NCBI GenBank assembly: GCA_002707335.2
Contig: PAMN02000033.1
Span: 1 to 24,414 of the forward strand
Source: Methanobacteriota archaeon
GTDB taxonomy: Archaea; Thermoplasmatota; Poseidoniia; Poseidoniales; Poseidoniaceae
Direction: 5' to 3'
DNA length: 24,414 bases
The first letter of the stretch is position 1. Every line of letters starts with the position of its first letter. A program made the translations under genes and the position numbers. Below, in pieces: positions 14,806-22,900 of the stretch. The notes below the pieces were generated by a model, which was given only the letters and a program-made list of their open reading frames with translations, searched no databases and had not been told where the DNA came from.

Positions 14806-15986
14806 GCCATTGCCTCCAAGACTCTATCTATCCCATTCAAGAACGTGGTTGCATCATCTTCGTCATTGTAAATGTAAAATGATGCTCTGATTGTACCTGA
14901 AACCCCTAATCTTTCCATTAGTGGTTGTGCACAGTGATGCCCGGTTCTAACTGCTATTCCTTGGGCGTCCAAAAGCCTTGCAAAATCTTCGGGATGTATA
15001 CTTGGATGCGTGAATGAAACCACTGCCGCATCTTTTTCGCCCAATTGTGAATACACCGTCATTCCTTTAGAGACTAGTTCTTGTTTCACATGTCTAGCGA
15101 TATTTATGAGTCGTGAATGGTGTTTTTCTAAATCGATATTCGACATCCATTCTAATGCTGCTGCCCAACCGACTCCTTCTGCGATTCTTGGTGTGCCTGC
15201 TTCGAATTTGTGTTCATTAACTTGGTATGTTGAACCTGTAATTGAAACTGTTTGAATCATATCTCCTCCGCCCATGAATGGTTGCATTTTCTCAAATGCG
15301 CTTTCACTAACAAGTAATGCCCCAATTCCAGTCGGGCCACACATCTTATGAGCGCTGAACGCCAAAAAATCTGCACCTAATTTTTCAAAATCTATTTCCT
15401 CATGAGGAACAGCTTGTGCTGCATCTATCAAAACTTTAGCACCTGCTAATTTTGATTTAGTAATAATATCTTCAATTGGGTTGCGAACTCCTAGAACGTT
15501 TGAGGTGTGCACCACACAAACGAGTTTTGCACCATCAAGAGAAGCATCAAAAATATCCATATCAAGATTACCATCAATTACAGGAACGTACCTTAATTCA
15601 ATGGATTTTCTTTCTGCCAGCATTTGCCATGGCACAATGTCACTGTGATGTTCCATTTCTGTTAAGATCACAGCGTCGCCATCTTCCAAATTTGCTTCTC
15701 CCCAAGCATGGGCAACTAGATTAATCGATTCGGTTGTTCCACTGGTGATTATGGCTCGGGAGGCATTATATCTCTCCTTTAGAAGACTTCGACATTTCTC
15801 ATATCCTTCCGTAGCCTCTCCTGCTAATGTATGAACTGCTCTGTGTACATTCGCATTTGACAGAGAATAATATTGGTTCATCGCATCAATTACACAATGA
15901 GGTTTCTGTGTTGTTGCAGCATTGTCAAGGTAAACCAGATTCCGACCATTTACCTGGCGCGATAATATTGGAAAATCTTCCTTCAA
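14802..15986 (-). CDS. sufS: Cysteine desulfurase SufS
   Basis: This 394-residue group II cysteine desulfurase converts cysteine to alanine and a protein persulfide using pyridoxal phosphate. It has the N-terminal YLDNAATTQKP segment, H113 in EMEHHSD, D188 in VLIDAAQ, the cofactor lysine K214 in SAHKMCGPTG and the persulfide cysteine C352 in RTGHHCAQP. Length matches SufS/CsdA. The start is a TTG at 15986 preceded by GGGGGTGA with a four-base spacer; no better ATG lies nearby, and the N terminus then matches the family. It follows sufD by four bases and overlaps sufE by four. Confidence 0.95.
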   Translation of the reverse strand: MKEDFPILSRQVNGRNLVYLDNAATTQKPHCVIDAMNQYYSLSNANVHRAVHTLAGEATEGYEKCRSLLKERYNASRAIITSGTTESINLVAHAWGEANLEDGDAVILTEMEHHSDIVPWQMLAERKSIELRYVPVIDGNLDMDIFDASLDGAKLVCVVHTSNVLGVRNPIEDIITKSKLAGAKVLIDAAQAVPHEEIDFEKLGADFLAFSAHKMCGPTGIGALLVSESAFEKMQPFMGGGDMIQTVSITGSTYQVNEHKFEAGTPRIAEGVGWAAALEWMSNIDLEKHHSRLINIARHVKQELVSKGMTVYSQLGEKDAAVVSFTHPSIHPEDFARLLDAQGIAVRTGHHCAQPLMERLGVSGTIRASFYIYNDEDDATTFLNGIDRVLEAMA

Positions 15987-15990
15987 TTAA

Positions 15991-15998
15991 TCACCCCC
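15991..15998 (-). promoter_or_regulatory. Ribosome binding site deciding the TTG start of sufS
   Basis: Read on the minus strand, GGGGGTGA spans the sufD stop codon and ends four bases before the TTG at 15986. It explains how a TTG start can be used. Confidence 0.55.
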
Positions 15999-17001
15999 TG
16001 ATTAAACACTCAAGATGAACCAGTAATCTCGTTCTTAAAACTGATACTATGTCCTCGTTCTTTATGTCTTTGAATGCATCCATTAGAAATCCTTCTACAA
16101 TCAAAGCTGATGCTTCACCTTCAGACAAACCCCTTGACTGAAGATAATGGATTTGGTCTACATCAACAGGCGCACTTGCAGCACCATGGGCTGCTTTTAC
16201 ATCATCCGCTAAAACTTCTAACTCAGGAATAGATTCCGCTCTTGACTTTTCGGAAAGTAGTAAGTTTCTGAAAACTTGGCCTGCATCGCTACCATTGGCG
16301 TCCTCCACGATTGTAAGGAGACCAGTGCCTACGGAGTGTGATGAGTCATCGCAAGCAGAATGAATGACTAGAGAAGATGTAGTATTTGAGAAATCGTGCG
16401 AGATTTCCACGTGGTTGTCATCATGTCTACTTCCGTGTCCGTTAGAAGCAAGACCACCTCTGAAAGAAGCGCCTTGTTTGTTGAGGTTAATTCTGATATC
16501 CGATTTATTCAAGAATCCTCCTGATGACATACCAGCATATTCTAATTCTGAATCTCTATCTACAAGCCAATCTTCACATTTTAGTAAATGTGAATCGGTT
16601 GCTAAGTCGTTGATTATTGCTACTGAAAATGTCCCTGTAATGCTTCCAAATATTCGCAAGCCACTCCAGCCAGCTTCACCAGAAATTCTGATAATTAACG
16701 ACGAATTACCTTTTGATACTATTTTTAATTCGCCGGAACAAACATGACCTGAACATCTGATTTCCAGTTCTGTTGACTCATTGTCTAATTCTACTAATTT
16801 ACACACGCTTGATGTATTATGGATGAAATTCCTTGCAATTTCTTCACTACTTTCTATTTCGTGGTCAATTCCAATTGAAAAATTCATCGGAACGGATGTT
16901 GGAATTTCTTCCACTTTTGTTGGATGAATCCTGTGCCAGGGCGTGTATCGCCAAAGATGCTCAGAACGTGGTGGTATAGCAATTTCATGATATTGAATCA
17001 T
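15991..17001 (-). CDS. sufD: Fe-S scaffold subunit SufD
   Basis: This 336-residue SufBD-family protein is shorter and more divergent than SufB, as usual for SufD. It starts with a SufD-like HLWRYTPWHRI segment, has a central right-handed beta-helix rich in short Ser/Gly/Ile strands, and ends with the family's helical C terminus (HGAASAPVDVDQIHYLQSRG, then EASALIVEGFL). The conserved histidine in KAAHGA corresponds to the SufD interface histidine used in cluster assembly. It should form a SufBC2D complex with its neighbours. Its ATG overlaps the sufB stop by four bases (ATGA). Confidence 0.88.
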   Translation of the reverse strand: MIQYHEIAIPPRSEHLWRYTPWHRIHPTKVEEIPTSVPMNFSIGIDHEIESSEEIARNFIHNTSSVCKLVELDNESTELEIRCSGHVCSGELKIVSKGNSSLIIRISGEAGWSGLRIFGSITGTFSVAIINDLATDSHLLKCEDWLVDRDSELEYAGMSSGGFLNKSDIRINLNKQGASFRGGLASNGHGSRHDDNHVEISHDFSNTTSSLVIHSACDDSSHSVGTGLLTIVEDANGSDAGQVFRNLLLSEKSRAESIPELEVLADDVKAAHGAASAPVDVDQIHYLQSRGLSEGEASALIVEGFLMDAFKDIKNEDIVSVLRTRLLVHLECLIRG

Positions 17002-18407
17002 CCAATTGCGCCCTCCATTTCCAATTCTAATAGGCGGTTAAGTTCCACTGCATATTCCATTGGCAGTTCTCGAGTAAATGGTTCAAAGAATCCGTTAACG
17101 ATTAGACCCATTGCTTCTTCTTCGCTATGTCCTCTGGACATTAGATAGAATAACTGATCATTGCTTACTTTAGAGACGCTTGCTTCATGCTCTAAATCAG
17201 CACTAGAGTTGCCAACTTCCATGGTAGGATATGTGTCAGATTGACTATCAGAATCCAACATTAGAGCGTCACAGATGACTTTTGACCTGCAACCATGTGC
17301 CTTTGGAGTAACTTGTAACATCCCTCTGTATGATGAGCGGCCACCGTTTTTGGAGATAGATTTAGACAAAATATTCGAAGTGGTATTCGGCGCTAAATGG
17401 TGGACTTTTGCACCAGCATCTTGATGTTGTCCTTTTCCAGCATAAGCTACTGAAATTACCTCTGCGTGAGCACCTTCTCCCTTCAGAAGCACTGCAGGAT
17501 ATTTCATTGTCAATTTTGAGCCAATGTTACCGTCAACCCATTCTATTGTGGCATTTTTGTGCGCAATACCGCGCTTTGTCACCAAATTGTAAACATTAGC
17601 AGACCAGTTTTGAACAGTCGAATAACGAATCTTTGCTCCATCCATTGCAATTAATTCAACAACCGCCGAGTGAAGAGATTCTGTAGAATAAGTTGGCGCA
17701 GTGCAACCTTCGACATAATGTAATGAAGAACCTTCATCAGCGATTATCAAAGTTCTCTCAAACTGACCCATATTCTTGGCATTTATTCGAAAGTATGCTT
17801 GCACTGGCATTTCAACATGAACGCCTTTAGGGACATAGATAAACGATCCTCCAGACCATACTGCAGTGTTTAGGGCTGAAAATTTGTTATCGCTAGCTGG
17901 AACTACGGATGCAAAATATTTCTTGACGATTTCAGGGTATTCTTTGAGCCCTGAATCCATATCCAAGAATATCACCCCTTGCTCTTCTAGGTCTTCCCTT
18001 ATCGAGTGGTAGACCGCTTCGGATTCGTACTGGGCAGTTACTCCGCCTAACCATTTTTGTTCCGCTTCCGGAATTCCGAGTCTATCGAATGTATTCTTGA
18101 TATCTTGTGGAACCTCGTCCCAGTTTTTTTCTGTCCCTTTAGAAGACCTGAGGAAATATGTAACTGCATCAAAGTCAATCTGGTTAAGCATATCACAATT
18201 ACCCCATGATGGCATTGGCATTTCCATGAATCTTTTGTATGCCTTGACGCGAATTTCAGTCATCCATTCAGGTTCAGATTTCAATTCTGAGATATCTCGG
18301 ACAACTTGTTCGGATAGACCTTTGTCGAATCTTATTGTTGCGTTCTCTGGGTCATGAAAACCATACTTGTAATCGCCAATGGCTTCTCTTGCTGTATTAT
18401 CTTCCAT
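16998..18407 (-). CDS. sufB: Fe-S scaffold subunit SufB
   Basis: This 469-residue protein is the main scaffold on which the Suf complex builds iron-sulfur clusters. It has the N-terminal YGFHDPENA segment, a beta-helix core with GGSFIYVPKGVHVE and STVQNWSANVYNLVTKRG, the conserved C235 in EGCTAP that is the sulfur-accepting position in bacterial SufB, and the C-terminal helical domain (LEHEASVSKVSNDQLFYLMSRG, LPMEYAVELNRLL). Length is normal. A TGAGGTGA overlapping the sufC stop ends four bases before the ATG at 18407. It lies between sufC (nine-base gap) and sufD (four-base overlap). Confidence 0.95.
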   Translation of the reverse strand: MEDNTAREAIGDYKYGFHDPENATIRFDKGLSEQVVRDISELKSEPEWMTEIRVKAYKRFMEMPMPSWGNCDMLNQIDFDAVTYFLRSSKGTEKNWDEVPQDIKNTFDRLGIPEAEQKWLGGVTAQYESEAVYHSIREDLEEQGVIFLDMDSGLKEYPEIVKKYFASVVPASDNKFSALNTAVWSGGSFIYVPKGVHVEMPVQAYFRINAKNMGQFERTLIIADEGSSLHYVEGCTAPTYSTESLHSAVVELIAMDGAKIRYSTVQNWSANVYNLVTKRGIAHKNATIEWVDGNIGSKLTMKYPAVLLKGEGAHAEVISVAYAGKGQHQDAGAKVHHLAPNTTSNILSKSISKNGGRSSYRGMLQVTPKAHGCRSKVICDALMLDSDSQSDTYPTMEVGNSSADLEHEASVSKVSNDQLFYLMSRGHSEEEAMGLIVNGFFEPFTRELPMEYAVELNRLLELEMEGAIG

Positions 18408-18416
18408 GAAATCACC

Positions 18417-19157
18417 TCAAGCCTCAATCCAATCATATCCTCTAGATTCTAATTCTAGTGCAAGTTCAGGACCGCCTGTTTTTACAATCTTACCGTCAAT
18501 CATGACATGAACAAAATTAGGTACAACATGGTCAAGTAATCTCTGATAATGTGTTATTAGCAGACAACCAGCAGCAGGTGAAATTGAATTTATTCCATCC
18601 GAAACAACCTTTAGAGCATCAATATCAAGTCCGGAATCTGTTTCATCTAGAAGCGCAAGACAGGGATTAAGCAATAACATCTGAAGGATTTCCAAGCGCT
18701 TTTTTTCTCCCCCACTAAATCCATCATTAACCGATCTGCCCAAGAATGACTTGTCCATATTCAATGATTTCATGTGAGATAGTAGTTCTTTTCTGAATTC
18801 CCTAGCAGAAGGTGCGTCATCGCCTCTTACTGTTGATACTGATTTCCTTAGGAAGGTTCCAACTTGAACCCCTGGAATGGAGGACGGATATTGGAATGAC
18901 AAAAACATGCCCGCCTTCGCTCTTTCATGGACTTCCATATCCTCGACAGATTTACCATTAAAACGAACTGTTCCACTTGTAATTGTATATGCAGGATGAC
19001 CCATTATTGCATTGGCTAGAGTTGATTTACCTGAACCATTTCTGCCCATAATAGCATGGACTTCTCCAATGTGAATTTGCAGAGACAAACCTTTGATGAT
19101 TTCCGTTTCATCGACACTGACATACAAGTCGGTGATATCGAGAACCATTTCTCCCAT
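18417..19157 (-). CDS. sufC: Suf system ATPase SufC
   Basis: This 246-residue ABC-type ATPase drives conformational change in the SufBCD scaffold. It has Walker A GRNGSGKST (38-46), Q-loop in SFQYPSSIPGV (87-97), signature FSGGEKKR (147-154) and Walker B LALLDETDSGLD (167-178), with the DETDSGLD form diagnostic of SufC. The ATG at 19157 is four bases after a perfect AGGAGGT, which rules out the in-frame upstream codon at 19172 that would place the ribosome binding site inside the gene. It is the first gene of the six-gene suf operon and is divergent from the NifU-like gene. Confidence 0.96.
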   Translation of the reverse strand: MGEMVLDITDLYVSVDETEIIKGLSLQIHIGEVHAIMGRNGSGKSTLANAIMGHPAYTITSGTVRFNGKSVEDMEVHERAKAGMFLSFQYPSSIPGVQVGTFLRKSVSTVRGDDAPSAREFRKELLSHMKSLNMDKSFLGRSVNDGFSGGEKKRLEILQMLLLNPCLALLDETDSGLDIDALKVVSDGINSISPAAGCLLITHYQRLLDHVVPNFVHVMIDGKIVKTGGPELALELESRGYDWIEA

Positions 19158-19272
19158 GGTAACCTCCTGCAATCACACCTTTATGAAACACTGTACTGGT
19201 CAACCCCACAAGTGATATTTACTAACGATACAAAATACGAGGTTTATTGAATAATTACTTTGAGGATTAAAC
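19158..19272. promoter_or_regulatory. Divergent promoter region between suf operon and NifU-like gene
   Basis: These 115 bases must hold both promoters. On the minus strand an AGTAAATATC element (plus-strand 19214-19223) is a plausible TATA box about 60 bases before the sufC ATG, leaving a leader of about 30 bases with AGGAGGT at 19162-19168. On the plus strand GAGG at 19262-19265 precedes the NifU-like ATG by about seven bases, with an AT-rich TTTATTGAATAATTA stretch before it. I see no convincing operator palindrome for an iron or Fe-S sensor. Confidence 0.45.
19162..19168 (-). promoter_or_regulatory. Strong ribosome binding site for sufC
   Basis: Read on the minus strand, AGGAGGT ends four bases before the ATG at 19157. 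It decides the start of the first suf gene against the in-frame codon at 19172. Confidence 0.7.
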
Positions 19273-19710
19273 ATGGATGATGACCTATTGGAGCAGTATA
19301 GGATTGAGGCTGCTGCTGCAATGGAAAAAGAGTCTATGAAGCGTATTGCTGAAACTGTCGACGTTGAAAAAGAGGCTAAACTAAAATCATCTTCTCTACA
19401 TGATGTTGAAGACTTGGTTGGTGCTCTGTTGGCAAGACTTGGCCCCGTCAGAGCAGCTCTTGATGGTCATGGAGGAGGAATTTCTGTGGAAAGTCAGGAA
19501 AGGGATGATAATGGCCTATCATATGTTTTAGATTTGACAGGAGCTTGTCTTTCCTGCGGAGCCGCACCAGGAACTCTGGAAGGCATCAAAAAAGACCTAG
19601 AAGAAGATGATGAGATTGCATCGGTTAAATTTAGTTCAAAACTTTTGGACACTTTTGATGAACTAGGCAGAGAGTTCATTCTGGCACATGGTAACGTAGA
19701 ATTTGTTTGA
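19273..19710 (+). CDS. NifU C-terminal-domain Fe-S carrier (Nfu-like)
   Basis: This 145-residue protein has about 45 N-terminal helical, charged residues and then an Nfu domain (about 44-122): a VRAALDGHGGGI segment (59-70) corresponding to the family's LxxDGGD-type motif, and TGACLSCGAAPGTLEGIKKDL with the cluster-binding C92-x2-C95. Proteins of this kind bind and pass on 4Fe-4S clusters made by Suf or Isc. It lacks the NifU N-terminal scaffold domain. It is divergent from the suf operon, so it probably acts downstream of SufBCD. It ends 16 bases before tgtA, so the two are probably one transcript. The basic Gly-Gly-Asp reads Gly-Gly-Gly here. Confidence 0.85.
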   Translation: MDDDLLEQYRIEAAAAMEKESMKRIAETVDVEKEAKLKSSSLHDVEDLVGALLARLGPVRAALDGHGGGISVESQERDDNGLSYVLDLTGACLSCGAAPGTLEGIKKDLEEDDEIASVKFSSKLLDTFDELGREFILAHGNVEFV

Positions 19711-19713
19711 TGT

Positions 19714-19720
19714 GGGAGGT
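19714..19720 (+). promoter_or_regulatory. Ribosome binding site for tgtA
   Basis: GGGAGGT ends six bases before the ATG at 19727. An out-of-frame ATG at 19723 lies only two bases after it, so spacing and frame both support 19727. Confidence 0.6.
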
Positions 19721-19726
19721 TAATGT

Positions 19727-21898
19727 ATGAAATGGAAATCCGATATCAGACCAGAACCAGAACCATGCAGAGAACAAGACGAAGGTAAATTCGAAATCTC
19801 ATACAGGGATGGCCAAGCAAGACTTGGGAAATTGCACACCAAACATGGCATATTGCAAACTCCCTGCTTGTTACCAGTCATTAATCCTAATATTCGCACA
19901 ATTGAACCCAATGAAATGTGGAACAAATATGGAATTCAGGCATTGATTACAAATTCTTATGTGATCTGGAAACACGACGAATTGAAGGAAAAAGCACTTG
20001 CAGATGGCGTTCATTCTCTCCTTGATTACCCAGGTGTCATCATGACTGATTCTGGAACATTCCAATCTTATGTTTATGGAGATGTAGAAGTAGGCGTAGA
20101 AGATATCGTGAAATTCCAAAATGACATTGGCGTAGACATTGCAACCATGTTAGATGTTTTCACCAGACCTGACATGACCTTCGCAGAAGTCGAAGAGGCT
20201 GTAGATGAGACGCTGAATCGTGCAGAAAAATCACTTACTGCAGCTAATGGAACTATGTTAAATGGGCCTATTCAAGGAGGAATATTTCCAGAATTGCGCG
20301 TGAAAAGCGCGAAAGGAATGAGTGAGCACGCATTTTCTGTTCATCCAATCGGCGGTATTGTTCCAATCATGGAAAATCACAATTATCGAGATTTGGTCAA
20401 AATAATGCTAGCATCAAAATCCAATCTCACTCCAAACAGGCCAGTGCATATGTTTGGATGTGGCCATCCTATGCTATTCCCAATGCTTGTTGCTATGGGA
20501 GCAGATCTCTTTGACTCTGCTGCCTATGCATTGTTTGCCAGAGATGGCAGATTGCTTACGCCGTGGGGAACTGAACGTATTACTGAGATGGAAGAATGGC
20601 CAATATTGATGCCTGCAGTAGTAGGTGTTACGCCAGCAGAAGTACGCTCCATGTCAAAAGATGAAAGGACTGAGATTTTGGCAAAGTTTAATCTTGAGGT
20701 TACACTTCAGGAAATGTCTAGATGCAGACAGGCTATCAGGGATGGAAAGATATGGCAACTGGCTGAAATGCGTAGCCACCAACATCCTTCATTGCGTCAA
20801 GCGTTTTTGTGGCTGATAACCAATCCTGCACGCTCATCCATGGAGCCACTAATTTTGGATGATGTTACGGCTTCAAAAGAAACTGGTTCAGAAAAAGGTG
20901 CTTGGGAAGAGAATTGGGATTGGTTGGTGTATTCACAAACCAGTCCAAGAATTGGATCTGAATCTTGGGGTGGCTTTGACACATATCATCGGCCACAAAT
21001 TGAATTAGCAAGAAGAAGATTATTCTCTAGGTGGAAATCAAATAAAACAGGAGACGTAATATTATTCCACGGTGCGAGTGCACCTTGGAGAGAAAGAATT
21101 GGGTACTTGACTGATAAACTGGTAAACACCGATTACGAATTATTTGTTTACACCCCTGTCGGTTTACTTCCATGGGGTCTTGAAGACCTAAACCCTTGGG
21201 CACATATCGAAGGTCCAGATTGGCTTTGGAAAAGAAGACCTGATTTATCCTGGGCTCAAAGAGAGTTAGAACGTCTGGGAATAACAGACAGGAAAATTAT
21301 CACTTTTGATATATCTGACACTGAGAACCTTCATGAAAAAATGTTCAAAAAATTATCTCTTGATGAACCTAAAAGAGACCAAAACAAACGCCTAACGGAA
21401 CAGATGGTTCAAAAATTAGTAGTTCTACTAAATGTTGAAAATTCTACAGCCCAGGACATATGCGATGATGCTACTTTCACCATGAGCAGGACAGAAAGAA
21501 TCAGAAATATGACTGACAAAGAAGGAAGGCATCTATTTTCCCCACGACTCGCGGAAGGAGGAATCTCTCTAACCATCGATGGTGCTACATTACTTCATTC
21601 TCTTCGTAAAGAAAAGATTCCTATTGGATTCCCAGATGAAGAGTTTGGATTTTGCCCAGGCAAAGGACCTGCTTGGATTGTAGTAAACGATGACGCTGTT
21701 CCGTACATAAAACAGGGTAGAAATGTAATGCATGGATTCGTCGAAGGCGTTGACAAATGGCTAAGGCCAAATGAAAATGTTTTGATCGTAGATACAAACG
21801 GGAACTTGGTTGGTTTTGGCAGGTCGAATTCAACCGTTTCAGAAATGGCATCATCAACAAAAGGTATTGCGGTAAAAACAAGAGAAGGCATACGATAA
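19727..21898 (+). CDS. tgtA: Archaeosine tRNA-guanine transglycosylase TgtA, zinc-site residues replaced
   Basis: This 723-residue enzyme should exchange guanine-15 of tRNA for preQ0 in archaeosine synthesis. Residues about 21-360 are the TGT barrel, with VINPN, ITNSYVI, the catalytic D108 in TDSGTFQSYVYGDVE, HPIGGIVP, FGCGHPM and the second aspartate D263 in DLFDSAAYAL. Residues about 605-723 hold the C2 and PUA tRNA-binding domains (VVNDDAVPYIKQGRNV, LIVDTNGNLVGFGRS). The four zinc ligands of archaeal TGT (Cys-x-Cys-x2-Cys and a later His) read I293, M295, V298 and F321. A middle region (about 430-545) is longer than in Pyrococcus TGT and has GLLPWGLEDLNPWAH, resembling the archaeosine synthase-type domain. 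Start fixed by GGGAGGT. A tgtA2/arcS assignment is less likely because the TGT aspartates are kept. Confidence 0.88.
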   Translation: MKWKSDIRPEPEPCREQDEGKFEISYRDGQARLGKLHTKHGILQTPCLLPVINPNIRTIEPNEMWNKYGIQALITNSYVIWKHDELKEKALADGVHSLLDYPGVIMTDSGTFQSYVYGDVEVGVEDIVKFQNDIGVDIATMLDVFTRPDMTFAEVEEAVDETLNRAEKSLTAANGTMLNGPIQGGIFPELRVKSAKGMSEHAFSVHPIGGIVPIMENHNYRDLVKIMLASKSNLTPNRPVHMFGCGHPMLFPMLVAMGADLFDSAAYALFARDGRLLTPWGTERITEMEEWPILMPAVVGVTPAEVRSMSKDERTEILAKFNLEVTLQEMSRCRQAIRDGKIWQLAEMRSHQHPSLRQAFLWLITNPARSSMEPLILDDVTASKETGSEKGAWEENWDWLVYSQTSPRIGSESWGGFDTYHRPQIELARRRLFSRWKSNKTGDVILFHGASAPWRERIGYLTDKLVNTDYELFVYTPVGLLPWGLEDLNPWAHIEGPDWLWKRRPDLSWAQRELERLGITDRKIITFDISDTENLHEKMFKKLSLDEPKRDQNKRLTEQMVQKLVVLLNVENSTAQDICDDATFTMSRTERIRNMTDKEGRHLFSPRLAEGGISLTIDGATLLHSLRKEKIPIGFPDEEFGFCPGKGPAWIVVNDDAVPYIKQGRNVMHGFVEGVDKWLRPNENVLIVDTNGNLVGFGRSNSTVSEMASSTKGIAVKTREGIR

Positions 21899-21937
21899 TG
21901 GGTTATGTTCAAGTGCTTCTTGACATGTGTTTTGACT

Positions 21938-22900
21938 ATGGACAGGGAGTTGATTATAGAATCATCAGCCCTGACAAAAATGTATGGACCACATTTAGCA
22001 CTAGATTCTTTGGATATCAGAATTGAAAAAGGCGCTACTGGACTGCTCGGACCCAACGGTGCAGGTAAATCCACATTTCTGAAAACTATTCTAGGACTGA
22101 TCCAAGTTACTTCAGGAGAAGGCAGTGTATTAGGATACGACATCAGGACACAAGGTGAACAAATAAGACAACGAATTGGATATATGCCTGAATATGATGC
22201 ATTAAACCCCAATATGGAGGCGATCTACCAAGTCAAGTACTGTGGCGAATTGATTGGAATGAATCCTAATGTTGCGCTACAGCGCGCACATCAAGCACTG
22301 GAGTACGTGGGCCTAGGAGAGCAAAGATACAGAGAGGTCTCAACATTTTCAACTGGTATGAAGCAAGCGACAAAACTTGCTTGTGCACTAATTCACGACC
22401 CTGAATTGATTATTGCTGATGAACCAAGCAATGGTTTGGATGCAAAATCTAGAGAATTTATGTTAAACACGCTTAATATCACAGTTCAATCTGGTGAACG
22501 TTCAGTGCTAATGGCATCTCATCTTATGGAAGATGTTGAGAGACTTTGTGACAATATAGTTCTGTTACACAAAGGCAGATTAGCCGCTCAAGGCAAAATC
22601 GAAGATCTCAAAGCTATCGACAAGGAAGTAGAAATCCATGTATGGGGAGCCGCATCAAAAATGGAAGAATCCCTGAAAGATTCTGGGCTCAAAGTTAGAC
22701 GAGAAGGTCGAGTGATGAGAATCGGACATACGGGAGATGAAACCTATTCGCAAATCCTAAAATCAGCCGCTGAAGTTGGCAGCCAAGTAAGAAAAATGCA
22801 CGACTATGAAGCTAGTCTTGAAGACCTATTTCTTGTAATTATGGAGAGGCTAGGGCATGATGTCAAAAGTAGTGACGAGTTATTGGAGGGTTCTATATGA
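21938..22900 (+). CDS. ABC-2 type transporter ATP-binding protein
   Basis: This 320-residue ATPase belongs to the CcmA/NatA/DrrA-type exporter group. It has Walker A GPNGAGKST (38-46), Q-loop near YMPEYDAL, a degenerate signature FSTGMKQ as is usual in this group, Walker B LIIADEPSNGLD and H-loop MASHLMED. The last ~90 residues form a small alpha/beta domain (EIHVWGAAS..., LEDLFLVIMERL) typical of these ATPases. I chose ATG 21938 because the domain starts right after it; an ATG at 21905 would add eleven hydrophobic residues. No clear ribosome binding site precedes either. It follows tgtA by 39 bases and overlaps its permease by four bases. The substrate is unknown. Confidence 0.88.
   Translation: MDRELIIESSALTKMYGPHLALDSLDIRIEKGATGLLGPNGAGKSTFLKTILGLIQVTSGEGSVLGYDIRTQGEQIRQRIGYMPEYDALNPNMEAIYQVKYCGELIGMNPNVALQRAHQALEYVGLGEQRYREVSTFSTGMKQATKLACALIHDPELIIADEPSNGLDAKSREFMLNTLNITVQSGERSVLMASHLMEDVERLCDNIVLLHKGRLAAQGKIEDLKAIDKEVEIHVWGAASKMEESLKDSGLKVRREGRVMRIGHTGDETYSQILKSAAEVGSQVRKMHDYEASLEDLFLVIMERLGHDVKSSDELLEGSI

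Noticed and set aside
19158..19172. Upstream start of sufC at 19172
   Set aside because: It would place the AGGAGGT ribosome binding site inside the coding sequence; the ATG at 19157 has ideal spacing.
20603..20689. Sequencing error or frameshift as explanation for the lost zinc residues in tgtA
   Set aside because: The frame is continuous, flanking residues align with the family on both sides without gaps, and the isolated histidine 23 residues later is also replaced. A local error would not produce this.
19727..21898. Calling the gene archaeosine synthase (arcS/tgtA2) rather than tgtA
   Set aside because: Both TGT aspartate motifs (TDSGTFQ and DLFDSA) are kept, while the ArcS Pro-Cys...Lys-Pro-Tyr motif is not seen.
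21595..22212. Open frame of 205 codons on the minus strand across the tgtA/ABC junction
   Set aside because: It is antisense to two well-supported genes and shows no family motif.
22377..22380. Degenerate ABC signature (FSTGMKQ) as a sign of a dead ATPase
   Set aside because: Signatures of the S-x-G-M-x-Q type are normal in CcmA/NatA-like exporter ATPases.
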